Source of the DNA: G963662985 sp963662985
GTDB lineage: Bacteria > Chloroflexota > Anaerolineae > Anaerolineales > UBA11579
Direction: 5' to 3'
Assembly: GCA_963662985.1 (NCBI GenBank)
Contig: OY760067.1
Coordinates: 2,232,001-2,296,000, forward strand
DNA: 64,000 bases
Positions 15,151 to 22,764 of this stretch are shown here, one piece after another. The position numbers and the translations under genes are program-made. Within the stretch, counting starts at the first letter, position 1; every line of letters starts with the position of its first letter. The notes under the pieces are model-generated. The model was not told the DNA's origin. It did no database searches and saw nothing but the letters and a program-made list of their open reading frames with translations.

Positions 15151-15423
15151 ATGAATAAAAAATTATATCGTTCCCAAAAAGAAAGAATGATTGGTGGTGT
15201 GTGTGGTGGTCTCGCTGAATATTTTGATATTGATCCCACTTTGGTACGCTTGGCATTTGTTATCTTAGCAATCGCTGGTGGCCCAGGCATTTTGATTTAT
15301 ATCGTTTTGTTATTGTTAGTTCCTGAAGCAAGCACACAAAACTCCTATGTCCAAAAACAACCTCAATCTTCAGTTTCTGAAGAAGATGTAGTTGTTGTGG
15401 ATGAAAATGGGAATGAAATCTAA
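15151..15423 (+). CDS. PspC-domain small membrane protein
   Basis: 90 residues. The N-terminal KLYRSQKERMIGGVCGGLAE and the DIDPTLVRLAF segment are the classic PspC-domain signature; one long hydrophobic segment follows (about residues 33-58), then a polar acidic tail. PspC proteins sit in the cytoplasmic membrane and take part in envelope stress sensing. An AGGAGG-like site (TTGGAGG) precedes the ATG. It is the first of three short genes spaced about 20 nt apart, two of which are PspC paralogues. Confidence 0.9.
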   Translation: MNKKLYRSQKERMIGGVCGGLAEYFDIDPTLVRLAFVILAIAGGPGILIYIVLLLLVPEASTQNSYVQKQPQSSVSEEDVVVVDENGNEI

Positions 15424-15444
15424 CCTTTTAGAAAGAAGGTAACC

Positions 15445-15636
15445 ATGGATCTTAGTAAAAGATTATATCGTTCACGTACAAACAAGATCATTGGGGGTGT
15501 TTGTGGTGGTTTAGGAGATTATTTCGGGATTGATCCCGTGCTTTTCCGCTTGGCATTTGTTTTGCTTGTTCTTATGTTTGGCACAGGTGTGTTGGCTTAT
15601 TTGATCCTGTGGTTGATCATGCCAGAAGAAGCATAG
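15445..15636 (+). CDS. PspC-domain small membrane protein, second copy
   Basis: 63 residues, little more than the PspC domain: LYRSRTNKIIGGVCGGLGDY, GIDPVLFRLAF and a single hydrophobic helix ending in WLIMPEE. It is a clear paralogue of the preceding gene and likely arose by tandem duplication. The polar tail of the first copy is absent. Same operon. Confidence 0.9.
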   Translation: MDLSKRLYRSRTNKIIGGVCGGLGDYFGIDPVLFRLAFVLLVLMFGTGVLAYLILWLIMPEEA

Positions 15637-15655
15637 TGAACCGTAAGGAAATGAT

Positions 15656-15907
15656 ATGGACACAAAAGAAAGTATTCATCCAGAAGAATTAGAGAACTTA
15701 GCGCTTGCTGCAGAACAACCCGACCAATCTAAAGACTCCAAAAAAGAAGAGGAAACCTCTTATATTTCTTTGGGAATTGCAATTGGGGTCTCTCTTGGCA
15801 CAGCCTTAGGATTAACAGTATTTGACAATCTTGGCATAGGGTTAGGGATAGGCATTGCTCTTGGGGTGGCCATTGGGGCTGCCTTAGATCAACAAAATAA
15901 AAAGTAA
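15656..15907 (+). CDS. Small membrane protein with glycine-rich helix
   Basis: 83 residues. The first 40 are acidic and polar. The rest is a hydrophobic stretch with Gly at short regular spacing (GIAIGVSLGTALGLTVF, then GIGLGIGIALGVAIGAAL), a glycine-zipper-like pattern that promotes helix packing in membranes. No named family recognised. It is the third gene of the PspC run and ends at a terminator, so a role with the PspC proteins in the envelope is likely by context. Confidence 0.65.
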   Translation: MDTKESIHPEELENLALAAEQPDQSKDSKKEEETSYISLGIAIGVSLGTALGLTVFDNLGIGLGIGIALGVAIGAALDQQNKK

Positions 15908-15913
15908 ATTTAA

Positions 15914-15945
15914 AAAAAGAATTGAGGAAAACTCAATTCTTTTTT
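15914..15945 (+). terminator. Intrinsic terminator after the PspC group
   Basis: GAATTGAG (15919-15926) and CTCAATTC (15932-15939), flanked by an A-run and a T-run, with loop GAAAA. Confidence 0.9.
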
Positions 15946-16076
15946 ATCTCCACACCGTTTTTTCAAATATTGCAAACTTCTCTATCCATGGTAAAATAAT
16001 ATCCGCTTGTGGGTTGTACCCTTACCACAAGTCGCTTTTCGAAAGTGTTAAATCAAAGGGCTTGAAGGATTTAAAG

Positions 16077-16694
16077 ATGAAAGTATTATTACTCGAAGAT
16101 GTTTATAATCTTGGACGCGCAGGCGACGTAAAGAAAGTTGCAAATGGCTACGGTCGTAACTACTTGTTGCCCCAAGGGTTCGCAGTTTTGGCAACCCCCG
16201 GTGCAGTTGCACAAGCCGATCAAATTCGTGAAACAGCAGAAGTGAAACGCTCTGCAATGAACGAAGAGATGTCTGGTGTTGCTGAAAAATTGGCCGATAT
16301 TTTGCTTCAATTCCCCGCACGTGCTGGCGAAAATGGCAAACTTTATGGCTCCATCACCACTGGTATGATCGCTGAAGCATTGAGCGAAAAAGCTGGTGTT
16401 GAAATTACAAAACGCAAGATCGATTGTGAACCATTGCGCTCTTTGGGTTTGTACGACGTGAAAGTTCGCTTGACCGTTGACTTGATCCCCTCAGTGCAAG
16501 CAGTTGTCTATCGTGAAGGCGAAGCTGTTGAAAACTACATGTTCACTCCTGCTCAACTTTCTGGTGAAGAAGAAATGCCCGAAGTTGTTGCCAAAGTAGT
16601 CGAAGTGATTGAAGAAGTAGTTGAAACCGTAGAAGAAGTTGTGGAAGAAATTGTAGAAGCAGTTGAAGAAGCAACAGAAGAATCTGAAGAATAA
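16077..16694 (+). CDS. rplI: 50S ribosomal protein bL9 with long acidic tail
   Basis: 205 residues from the ATG at 16077 (AAGGA upstream). Residues 1-45 are the bL9 N-domain: KVLLLEDVYNLGRAGDVKKV, then NGYGRNYLLPQG. A connecting helix and the C-domain (ENGKLYGSIT; LRSLGLYDV) follow to about residue 150. bL9 is usually near 150 residues. Here about 45 extra residues form a repetitive Glu/Val helix (VVEVIEEVVETVEEVVEEI), strongly acidic. bL9 binds 23S rRNA at the base of the L1 stalk and limits frameshifting. The tail is expected to point away from the ribosome; its role is unknown. A hairpin at 16006-16031 lies in the leader. Confidence 0.96.
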   Translation: MKVLLLEDVYNLGRAGDVKKVANGYGRNYLLPQGFAVLATPGAVAQADQIRETAEVKRSAMNEEMSGVAEKLADILLQFPARAGENGKLYGSITTGMIAEALSEKAGVEITKRKIDCEPLRSLGLYDVKVRLTVDLIPSVQAVVYREGEAVENYMFTPAQLSGEEEMPEVVAKVVEVIEEVVETVEEVVEEIVEAVEEATEESEE

Positions 16695-16712
16695 TCCCTT
16701 ACAGAATCTATT

Positions 16713-16742
16713 AAAAAAGGTACCAATTTGGTACCTTTTTTT
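16713..16742 (+). terminator. Intrinsic terminator after rplI
   Basis: AAAAAAGGTACC (16713-16724) and GGTACCTTTTTT (16730-16741) form a perfect 12-bp stem with loop AATTT. Confidence 0.92.
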
Positions 16743-16754
16743 ATTTGTCGTATT

Positions 16755-16973
16755 TTATTCAAAACCCGGCAATTTTGGATGTTTGATGCGTTCTAAATAA
16801 TCAGGTGCATCAGGATTGATGAATCGGGGACCATCTAACCAACGTGTAGATTCTCCTGTTTGGGCTTTTGCTTTTTCCATTGCTTCACATTGATCTTCCG
16901 CGTAGATCATTTCAAGATATGAATTCGCAAGCCCTTGCTCTAAGTAGATACCTTCGATGTGATAATTTGGCAT
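16755..16973 (-). CDS. Hypothetical small protein
   Basis: 72 residues from the ATG at 16973, which has a GAGG site 6 nt upstream. The sequence begins with a beta-like stretch (NYHIEGIYLEQG), continues with a Glu/Ala-rich helix, and ends with FINPDAPDYLERIKHP, a motif I do not associate with a family. There are no membrane segments. It lies 70 nt downstream of the SRAP gene on the same strand and could be read through from it. Real by codon pattern and ribosome site; function unknown. Confidence 0.6.
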   Translation of the reverse strand: MPNYHIEGIYLEQGLANSYLEMIYAEDQCEAMEKAKAQTGESTRWLDGPRFINPDAPDYLERIKHPKLPGFE

Positions 16974-17043
16974 ACAATACCTCAATGAAATGATAGTTTC
17001 TCTAAGTATAGCAAACCGAAAATATCTGCGCTAGGAAAAATTG

Positions 17044-17745
17044 CTAAAAAAGTTGGAATTGATTTTTTTCATTCAAATTGGGATCATAGGGTGCTATACA
17101 TTCAGGTCCATCATGGCGCACATTGTTTACATATGAGGACACTCGTCTTGTTTTCATTTCTTTAGTAGGATAGGGCGCAAAGGTTGGCTTTAGATAGGCT
17201 TCACTAGGTTGTATTTTTTCTAACCAACGGTCATAAAGCTCTGGACGAACAATCACAGGCATTCTTGGGTGAATCTCTGCCATGAGGCTATTTGCTGCGG
17301 TGGTCAAGATAGCACAAGATTGCAAAATGCTGCCGTCAATTCCTTCCCACACAGAATAAATTCCCCCTAATGCCATTGGACTTTCATCTTCCATGGTGAA
17401 ATAATAAGTTTCTTTGCCTTTGGAAGTGCTTTTCCATTCATAAAATCCACTTGCAGGAATCAAACAGCGGCGATGTTTTACTGGATTTTTAAAGGTCGTT
17501 TTCTCAAATACGGTCTCGGAGCGGGCATTCAAAAACTTACGGGCAGCGCTAGGATCTTTTTCATAAGGGGCAATTAATCCCCATAGCCCAAAATCTAGTC
17601 GAGTTGGATCTTGATTTTTTATGATCGGGATTGGTTGAGAAGGGGCGATATTGTAGCTTCCTGGCATCTCTGGTGGGAAATCCACCCAAGGAAAAGCCTT
17701 TTGTAAATCACTTTTTGAGATCACAAATGCAAAACGAGAACACAT
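17044..17745 (-). CDS. SOS response-associated peptidase (SRAP, YedK/HMCES family)
   Basis: 233 residues. It begins MCSRF, exposing Cys2 after Met removal, the residue that bonds to abasic sites. Asn73 in FLNARSET, Glu103 in SGFYEW and His159 in EIHPRMPVI are the other active-site residues. The family forms a DNA-protein crosslink with abasic sites in single-stranded DNA and shields them. It starts 16 nt downstream of the radical-SAM gene with its own AAGGA site, so both are transcribed from the SOS-box-like promoter at 18920-18947. Confidence 0.93.
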   Translation of the reverse strand: MCSRFAFVISKSDLQKAFPWVDFPPEMPGSYNIAPSQPIPIIKNQDPTRLDFGLWGLIAPYEKDPSAARKFLNARSETVFEKTTFKNPVKHRRCLIPASGFYEWKSTSKGKETYYFTMEDESPMALGGIYSVWEGIDGSILQSCAILTTAANSLMAEIHPRMPVIVRPELYDRWLEKIQPSEAYLKPTFAPYPTKEMKTRRVSSYVNNVRHDGPECIAPYDPNLNEKNQFQLF

Positions 17746-17761
17746 AAGATTATCCTTTCAA

Positions 17762-18913
17762 TCACAACAATTCTAATTGATAATTTGCTTTTTTCCCAAA
17801 CATTGTGATGAAAGGTAAAGCTCGTTTTGGCAGCACTCCCAAATTTTGTAGATCTGATTCATTTTTGATGGGCAGTGCTCTACGTGCATTTAAGATCTTG
17901 TTTGCAGAAACTTTTCCAATCCCAGGTATTCGTAGTAATTCTTCATAAGGAGCACGGTTGATTTCAATAGGAGTTTCAACCAAATGTGTTTTTGCCCATG
18001 CAAGTTTAGGGTCGATCTCTTGCGGCAATTGGGCATCTTCAAAGATAAATTCTTTTGCAGAAAAACCATATTGTTTGATTAAAAATGACGCTTGATATAG
18101 CCGAACTTTTCTACGGAAAGGGGTGGCAGGTTGTTCAGACAAAGGGGTGTTTGGAATTGGATTAAATGGCGAAAAATAGGCACGTTGTAAGTGTAATTGA
18201 CGATAAAGATAATCGGTAGTTTCTAATAATTCTAAATCACTTTCATTGCTCCCCCCGACCACAAATTGGGTTGTCACAGATGGAATCCGCTTGAGCCATG
18301 TTTTTTCTGGGGGCAGTGTTTTACGTAACTCATCGATCCATAGAAGAGGTTGTAATAATTCATGTTTAAATTCTTTTGCTGGCGCGATATGGGCTAAGTG
18401 TTTGGTAGTAGGTGCTTCTAAATTGATGGAGACACGACTGCCCAATTGTAAAGCACGCCTAATCTGGTCTTTTTCTGTGCCTGGCATGATCTTTAAATGC
18501 AAGTAACCTTGATATTGATACCGGTACCGCAGAATCTCTGCGGTAGCAATGATCTTATCTTGTACAGTGACTGTGTTTCCAAAAACCCCGGAGCTTAAGA
18601 ATAATCCATCAACTAAATTGGCAGATTCTAATTCAATGAAGGTTTTGGCAATTTCATCTGGCTGCATCGTTTCTCGTTTGGTGTCATGTCCTGCCCGAAA
18701 CACACAATAATTACAGTCATTTTTGCATACAGAAGAGACCATGGTTTTCATCAGACGAATGGTTTTTCCACCTTGCATTTGCGCCAAAGTAATCGGAATA
18801 TCAAGCGCTTTACAGCGGGCTGCAATCTCTCGCGGACCAGTGCCATCGGCTTCAACTTCATTTTCGCGAGAAAGATGGGCTATTTTTTCTAAATTATTAA
18901 CCAAGGTGCTCAT
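17762..18913 (-). CDS. Radical-SAM protein of putative DNA modification/repair type, with HhH
   Basis: 383 residues from the ATG at 18913. The cluster motif is Cys63-x3-Cys67-x2-Cys70 (CKNDCNYC), typical of TIGR03916, annotated as putative DNA modification or repair radical-SAM proteins. The TIM-barrel region includes EAPTTKHLAHIAP and YFSPFNPIPNTPL. A C-terminal helix-hairpin-helix (LLRIPGIGKVSANKI, about residues 325-345) suggests DNA contact. The usual partner in other genomes (a TIGR03915-type protein) is not adjacent. The start codon lies only 6 nt after the -10 box, so the mRNA is probably leaderless. The SRAP gene follows in the same operon. Confidence 0.85.
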   Translation of the reverse strand: MSTLVNNLEKIAHLSRENEVEADGTGPREIAARCKALDIPITLAQMQGGKTIRLMKTMVSSVCKNDCNYCVFRAGHDTKRETMQPDEIAKTFIELESANLVDGLFLSSGVFGNTVTVQDKIIATAEILRYRYQYQGYLHLKIMPGTEKDQIRRALQLGSRVSINLEAPTTKHLAHIAPAKEFKHELLQPLLWIDELRKTLPPEKTWLKRIPSVTTQFVVGGSNESDLELLETTDYLYRQLHLQRAYFSPFNPIPNTPLSEQPATPFRRKVRLYQASFLIKQYGFSAKEFIFEDAQLPQEIDPKLAWAKTHLVETPIEINRAPYEELLRIPGIGKVSANKILNARRALPIKNESDLQNLGVLPKRALPFITMFGKKANYQLELL

Positions 18914-18919
18914 ACCTTG

Positions 18920-18947
18920 ATTATAGAACATATATTCTGAATGTCAA
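18920..18947 (-). promoter_or_regulatory. Promoter with LexA-like SOS box, leaderless
   Basis: Minus-strand TTGACA (18942-18947) and TATAAT (18920-18925) are 16 bp apart. The spacer holds GAAT-ATAT-GTTC (18926-18937), one base from the GAAC-N4-GTTC core of Gram-positive LexA boxes, directly touching the -10 box. The radical-SAM ATG starts 6 nt past the -10 box. Confidence 0.65.
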
Positions 18948-18968
18948 TAAGTCAATTAGTTTAAATAA

Positions 18969-18992
18969 AAAGAGCGAAAGAATTCGCTCTTT
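18969..18992 (-). terminator. Intrinsic terminator for the Trm112-like gene
   Basis: AAAGAGCGAA and TTCGCTCTTT pair perfectly with loop AGAA; an A/T-rich run follows on the minus strand. Confidence 0.85.
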
Positions 18993-18999
18993 GTTAGGT

Positions 19000-19230
19000 C
19001 TAGTCTTTTTTAGGGGGTATGGGGAGAGCTTCTTTAGCCATTCCTATCCATTTTTCAGCTTCATCCAGCATTAGTACTGGAATATCATCAATAATTGGAT
19101 AATTTCTGCCACAGTCAGCGCATATAAGCCATGTATCTTTGTAGAGACTCAATTTCCCTTGTCCTTCTTTGGGGTCATTTTGCATACAATGAGGACAACG
19201 AATCATGTTTAACAGTTCTTGTTTTACCAT
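19000..19230 (-). CDS. Trm112-like zinc-ribbon protein
   Basis: 76 residues. Two Cys pairs, RCPHCMQ near residue 12 and ICADCGRNYPI near residue 36, with the ending P-I-I-D-D-I-P-V-L, match the Trm112p/YcaR (UPF0434-like) family. Eukaryotic Trm112 activates methyltransferases; bacterial members are of uncertain function. AAGGA lies upstream of the ATG. It follows the VanW gene by 18 nt on the same strand and ends at a terminator, so these two form an operon. Confidence 0.82.
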   Translation of the reverse strand: MVKQELLNMIRCPHCMQNDPKEGQGKLSLYKDTWLICADCGRNYPIIDDIPVLMLDEAEKWIGMAKEALPIPPKKD

Positions 19231-19248
19231 CTTTTATTCCTTCTTTTT

Positions 19249-21135
19249 TTAATCTGGATTAATTGCATTCCCATGACTAATACATTTATCTGTACCAGGG
19301 CCACATTCATAGACTGCCTGCCAAGGGCTATAATGGGTGACAAAGTTATCTTGAAGATAAACTTGCCCGTCTTGGTAAACCGTGCGATATATAGTGATAT
19401 CTGCACCATCTGCTTCAAAGTCAATCTGTTTGATCTCACCTTTGGAAAGTTCGTCATTTTCAACATATTTTGGTTCAGGCGCTTCTTCAATATTGGTTAA
19501 TCCAGTTGTGTTCCAATCCACGACCCGATTCATAGATGTAGAATAGAATTTCCATTGGATTTCATTATCATACACATAGGTTTCCATTAATAGCCAATAG
19601 GGGGTGTCGTTCATAAATTTAAGATCGACCAAAGGTGCATAAACGGTTGCATCCAAACCTGCCAGAGATTCATCCGTGCCACCCCACATATTTTGTTCAT
19701 AATAATAAACCCGATAGGAATGATAGTGTCGTTCAACAATTGGGAAACCCGCAAAGAAGGCATTTCGGAAGAGTGTCGTGGAAACTTGGCAAACCCCGCC
19801 GCCAACACCTTTGATGGTTTGATCGCCATAGATGATCCAAGCTTCTGCATATCCGTTATCTAAGCTAATATCACCAATGTGATCGACCATTGAGAAGGTC
19901 TCTCCAGGAGCTACTAAAAGCCCATGATATTGTTCAGCAGAGGTGCGAATATTGGTTTTTCGGGCAGCATCTGAACCATAAAAGTAAGTAGTGGTGGCTT
20001 GCACTAATTCTGTAATGCCTAATTCTGCTCCAGTTACATTATCTAAAATTTGAGGCTCTTGAATATCAAATGCAAGTTCAATCATATGATTACCTTGCAC
20101 CACTTCTTGATTGATCTTTGTGATTGAATTGGCTATGTTGACTTCCCGTCCTACGACTGCAGATTTGAGCAATTCTAATTGATGAGTGTCATCATTAAAA
20201 ATAAATCGTGCATTTTCAGGGTTTTCCACACGCATAGTTGTTGCGATGGATTCTAAAAGCAATCCTAATTTTCCACCATCTAATCCCACTTGGAAAATTT
20301 CCTGATCTCCTACACGGACACGTTGCACTGAAAGCAGATCAGCTAATGTTTCTTGATTTAATTCCCAAGGCTCAGGGTCTGAATCGGTTCGATTAGGGAC
20401 TGTTAAATAGAGCGGTTGGCTTAAGATTGTTCGAGCAATGTTTGCTTGTTCACTCGCATCCAAGATCTGTGGCGGTTGGGTGACAGTGATCAATTCAACT
20501 GAGAAATCTTGCTGTGTTTGCGCATTATACCCCACCATGCCGGCAGTTGCCCACGTATCCACACTGACCCCCATTTGTCCGGGGATCATCTGTACATCCA
20601 AACCATTCACGATCAATTCCGCTTCTAATGTAGTTTGATTCACACCTTGTGCAATTTGACCGATTTTTTGTTGTGCAGTTTCCATATTAAAAATATAAAC
20701 CGGTGCAACATTGACGCCATAAAACAACACTTGGAGCTTTTCAACTAATCGTTCCCATGGATATCCTTCTCGCCCGAATGTATACGCCTGCAAGACAGTG
20801 GATTCTGCATCTAAAATAATGCCGTTTTCAAATGGTGTGGTTTGCCAGCTTTGCCCTTGATAAGTGTAAGTGATCTTGCCGCTAGTAGGGTAAGTGATTG
20901 AACTTAATACTGTTTGCACGGCTTCATCTTTGTGCATCCACCCCACATTCATTCCATTAATCGTCACATTGGGAAGGATTTTGTTCATTAAAAACAAATT
21001 CATTACCAACACCAGCAACACAAAAGCGATTACAAACAATAAAACACCGAGACCAATGCTGGATAGCACACTCGTTCCTTCTTTAGGTGCTTTAGTTATA
21101 CGCTTGGTTTCTTGTGTTATTGCCATATTTTCCAT
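19249..21135 (-). CDS. VanW family surface protein with peptidoglycan-binding-like domains
   Basis: 628 residues. AGGAG lies 6 nt before the ATG. A short cytoplasmic start is followed by one membrane segment (about residues 25-55). Two repeats of the putative peptidoglycan-binding domain (PG_binding_4 type) occupy about residues 60-360. The VanW domain follows, with the hallmark GVGGGVCQVSTTLFRNAFFAG near residue 445 (given in part), then Y-H-S-Y-R-V-Y-Y-Y. The C-terminal tail is beta-rich with two Cys. VanW domains are common in Gram-positive and Chloroflexota surface proteins; the function is not settled. It is expected to act outside the cytoplasmic membrane. Confidence 0.88.
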   Translation of the reverse strand: MENMAITQETKRITKAPKEGTSVLSSIGLGVLLFVIAFVLLVLVMNLFLMNKILPNVTINGMNVGWMHKDEAVQTVLSSITYPTSGKITYTYQGQSWQTTPFENGIILDAESTVLQAYTFGREGYPWERLVEKLQVLFYGVNVAPVYIFNMETAQQKIGQIAQGVNQTTLEAELIVNGLDVQMIPGQMGVSVDTWATAGMVGYNAQTQQDFSVELITVTQPPQILDASEQANIARTILSQPLYLTVPNRTDSDPEPWELNQETLADLLSVQRVRVGDQEIFQVGLDGGKLGLLLESIATTMRVENPENARFIFNDDTHQLELLKSAVVGREVNIANSITKINQEVVQGNHMIELAFDIQEPQILDNVTGAELGITELVQATTTYFYGSDAARKTNIRTSAEQYHGLLVAPGETFSMVDHIGDISLDNGYAEAWIIYGDQTIKGVGGGVCQVSTTLFRNAFFAGFPIVERHYHSYRVYYYEQNMWGGTDESLAGLDATVYAPLVDLKFMNDTPYWLLMETYVYDNEIQWKFYSTSMNRVVDWNTTGLTNIEEAPEPKYVENDELSKGEIKQIDFEADGADITIYRTVYQDGQVYLQDNFVTHYSPWQAVYECGPGTDKCISHGNAINPD

Positions 21136-21184
21136 ACTATACTCCTAAAGTTATTTATGCCAATTGCTTTAAATAACTGTTGAA

Positions 21185-21847
21185 TTAAGCAGAAATTGGA
21201 AAGATCGAATTTTCATTTTCTTCTAGCAAAACGGTTTCGATCTGTCCTCTAAAAAAGTTTTTAATCGTATCTGAGAAGGCTTGCGTATCTTCTGAACGAA
21301 ATTGGATAATTAAACTCACATCAGCGCCAAAATCTTCTTCTAAAAGATTACCTTCATATTCTTCTATAAATAATTTTACTCGTTCATATCCGTTATAAGG
21401 GATGGTTAATCCTACTGTTTGAGTAGCAATTTTTTCTGCGCGGGGCATATGTGTTAAGGTTTGGCGGATTGAATCACTATATGCGCGCACCAAGCCACCT
21501 GTGCCTAATTTTGTACCCCCAAAATAACGAGTGATGACTGCCACAACATCTCCCATTCCACTTCCTTTGAGCACAGCTAAAGCTGGTCGTCCAGCTGTTC
21601 CTTCTGGCTCGCCATCGTCAGAACAATGTTCGGTAATCGAAGCGCCGTGTCCAATGATGAACACCGGTACATTATGAGAGGCATCTTTATATTTTTCTTT
21701 GATTTCTTTCACAAATTCTCTTGCTTCATCGATTGAAAAAGCAGGTTTCATATTTGTGATGAACTGAGAATTAACGACTTTGATCTCATGCTCAATCGCT
21801 TTGGCAGGGATAATTCGTCTTGGTGTCTCAGTGCTATCTTTACTCAC
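21185..21847 (-). CDS. YigZ/IMPACT family protein
   Basis: 220 residues, the normal family length. The UPF0029 N-domain contains HGASITEHCSDDGEPEGTAG and ITRYFGGTKLGTGGLVRAYS, which are diagnostic. The C-domain (about residues 140-205) is the ferredoxin-like part. Eukaryotic IMPACT is a translation regulator that inhibits GCN2; the bacterial role is unclear, possibly with nucleic acids or ribosomes. It sits between VanW and a DUF624-like gene on the same strand, with short gaps. Confidence 0.92.
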   Translation of the reverse strand: MSKDSTETPRRIIPAKAIEHEIKVVNSQFITNMKPAFSIDEAREFVKEIKEKYKDASHNVPVFIIGHGASITEHCSDDGEPEGTAGRPALAVLKGSGMGDVVAVITRYFGGTKLGTGGLVRAYSDSIRQTLTHMPRAEKIATQTVGLTIPYNGYERVKLFIEEYEGNLLEEDFGADVSLIIQFRSEDTQAFSDTIKNFFRGQIETVLLEENENSIFPISA

Positions 21848-21868
21848 ATTGTTCCTTTAAAGCTAGGG

Positions 21869-22588
21869 TTATGCTTCGCTTTCATTCTCTTCATTAGGGG
21901 GGAATTTTCCATCTGTTTCTTCTTCAGGATCCAAGCCCATTCTTTCTCGATTTGCAGCCACAGTCTTGTTTAATTTTTCTAGCGCATCTTCCATCGTTAA
22001 AATTGACATCATCGATATTCCTGCGCCTGTAAAAACAAATAAAGGAATGACTGTCAACACTGATATAGCAAAAATGATCAAATTGACAATCACCGTCATT
22101 AAAGTACGTCCCGGCTTGAGGAAGAATAAAAGAAAACTATTTTGTAATGCGTAAAAATAGTTTTTTGTTTTCATTTCAAAAACAACGGGCAAAGAATAGA
22201 CCTGCATCAAAATCCAAACCAAGGCAAACAAACCCAATAATCCAGCAAACACCTTTGAGTATCGCCAATCCATGTGCGTATAGACACTTAAGCCAACCAT
22301 AAAAACATAAGCTAAAATTAAATTGATAATTGTACGAAGATAGGCGAATCCTGCATATTTTTTGAAGCCTTCAAAAAAGGTTGCTTTATTGACTACATTC
22401 CCTTTTTTATTTTGATAAGCAGCATAGAACATGCCTGCTGTTGCAGGGGGGATTGTTACAATCGGAATACACAGCAAGAACCACCAAAAATTGACGGGCA
22501 TAATCCCGTTGATTTCATGATAAAAATCTACAAAACTTTCTTTAAACGACTTATTTTCTTTGTCCGCTGAATGGGTTGGATTAAACAT
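21869..22588 (-). CDS. DUF624 (YesL-like) membrane protein
   Basis: 239 residues from the ATG at 22588, with GAGG 6 nt upstream (a GTG four codons earlier overlaps that site). Five hydrophobic segments at about residues 35-55, 85-105, 112-135, 155-185 and 175-200. The early PVNFWWFLLCIPIVTIPPATAG segment (given in part by key residues N, W, P, T-A-G) resembles the DUF624 pattern. The C-terminus is acidic and polar. DUF624 proteins are often near carbohydrate transport genes, but not here. Role unknown. Confidence 0.7.
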   Translation of the reverse strand: MFNPTHSADKENKSFKESFVDFYHEINGIMPVNFWWFLLCIPIVTIPPATAGMFYAAYQNKKGNVVNKATFFEGFKKYAGFAYLRTIINLILAYVFMVGLSVYTHMDWRYSKVFAGLLGLFALVWILMQVYSLPVVFEMKTKNYFYALQNSFLLFFLKPGRTLMTVIVNLIIFAISVLTVIPLFVFTGAGISMMSILTMEDALEKLNKTVAANRERMGLDPEEETDGKFPPNEENESEA

Positions 22589-22701
22589 TTTATTCCTCAC
22601 TTTTTGGGTATAGAAATAATTATAAGGGCTTTTGGTTAAATTCGTCTATAATGTTTGCTTAAAAACCATTATAAGTACTTAAATTAGGTTCATTTTAATA
22701 A

Positions 22702-22728
22702 AAAAGAAGGAAAAAATTTCCTTCTTTT
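22702..22728 (-). terminator. Intrinsic terminator after the M29 peptidase gene
   Basis: AAAAGAAGGAAA (22702-22713) and TTTCCTTCTTTT (22717-22728) pair perfectly with a 3-nt loop. Confidence 0.8.
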
Positions 22729-22764
22729 AGTTATATTGTTTATCAAAAACTTACAATTTTGTGT

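Noticed and set aside
16006..16031. Hairpin CTTGTGG/CCACAAG before rplI as an r-protein-leader element
   Set aside because: Seven base pairs in a leader are not enough to claim autoregulation; only mentioned in the rplI entry.
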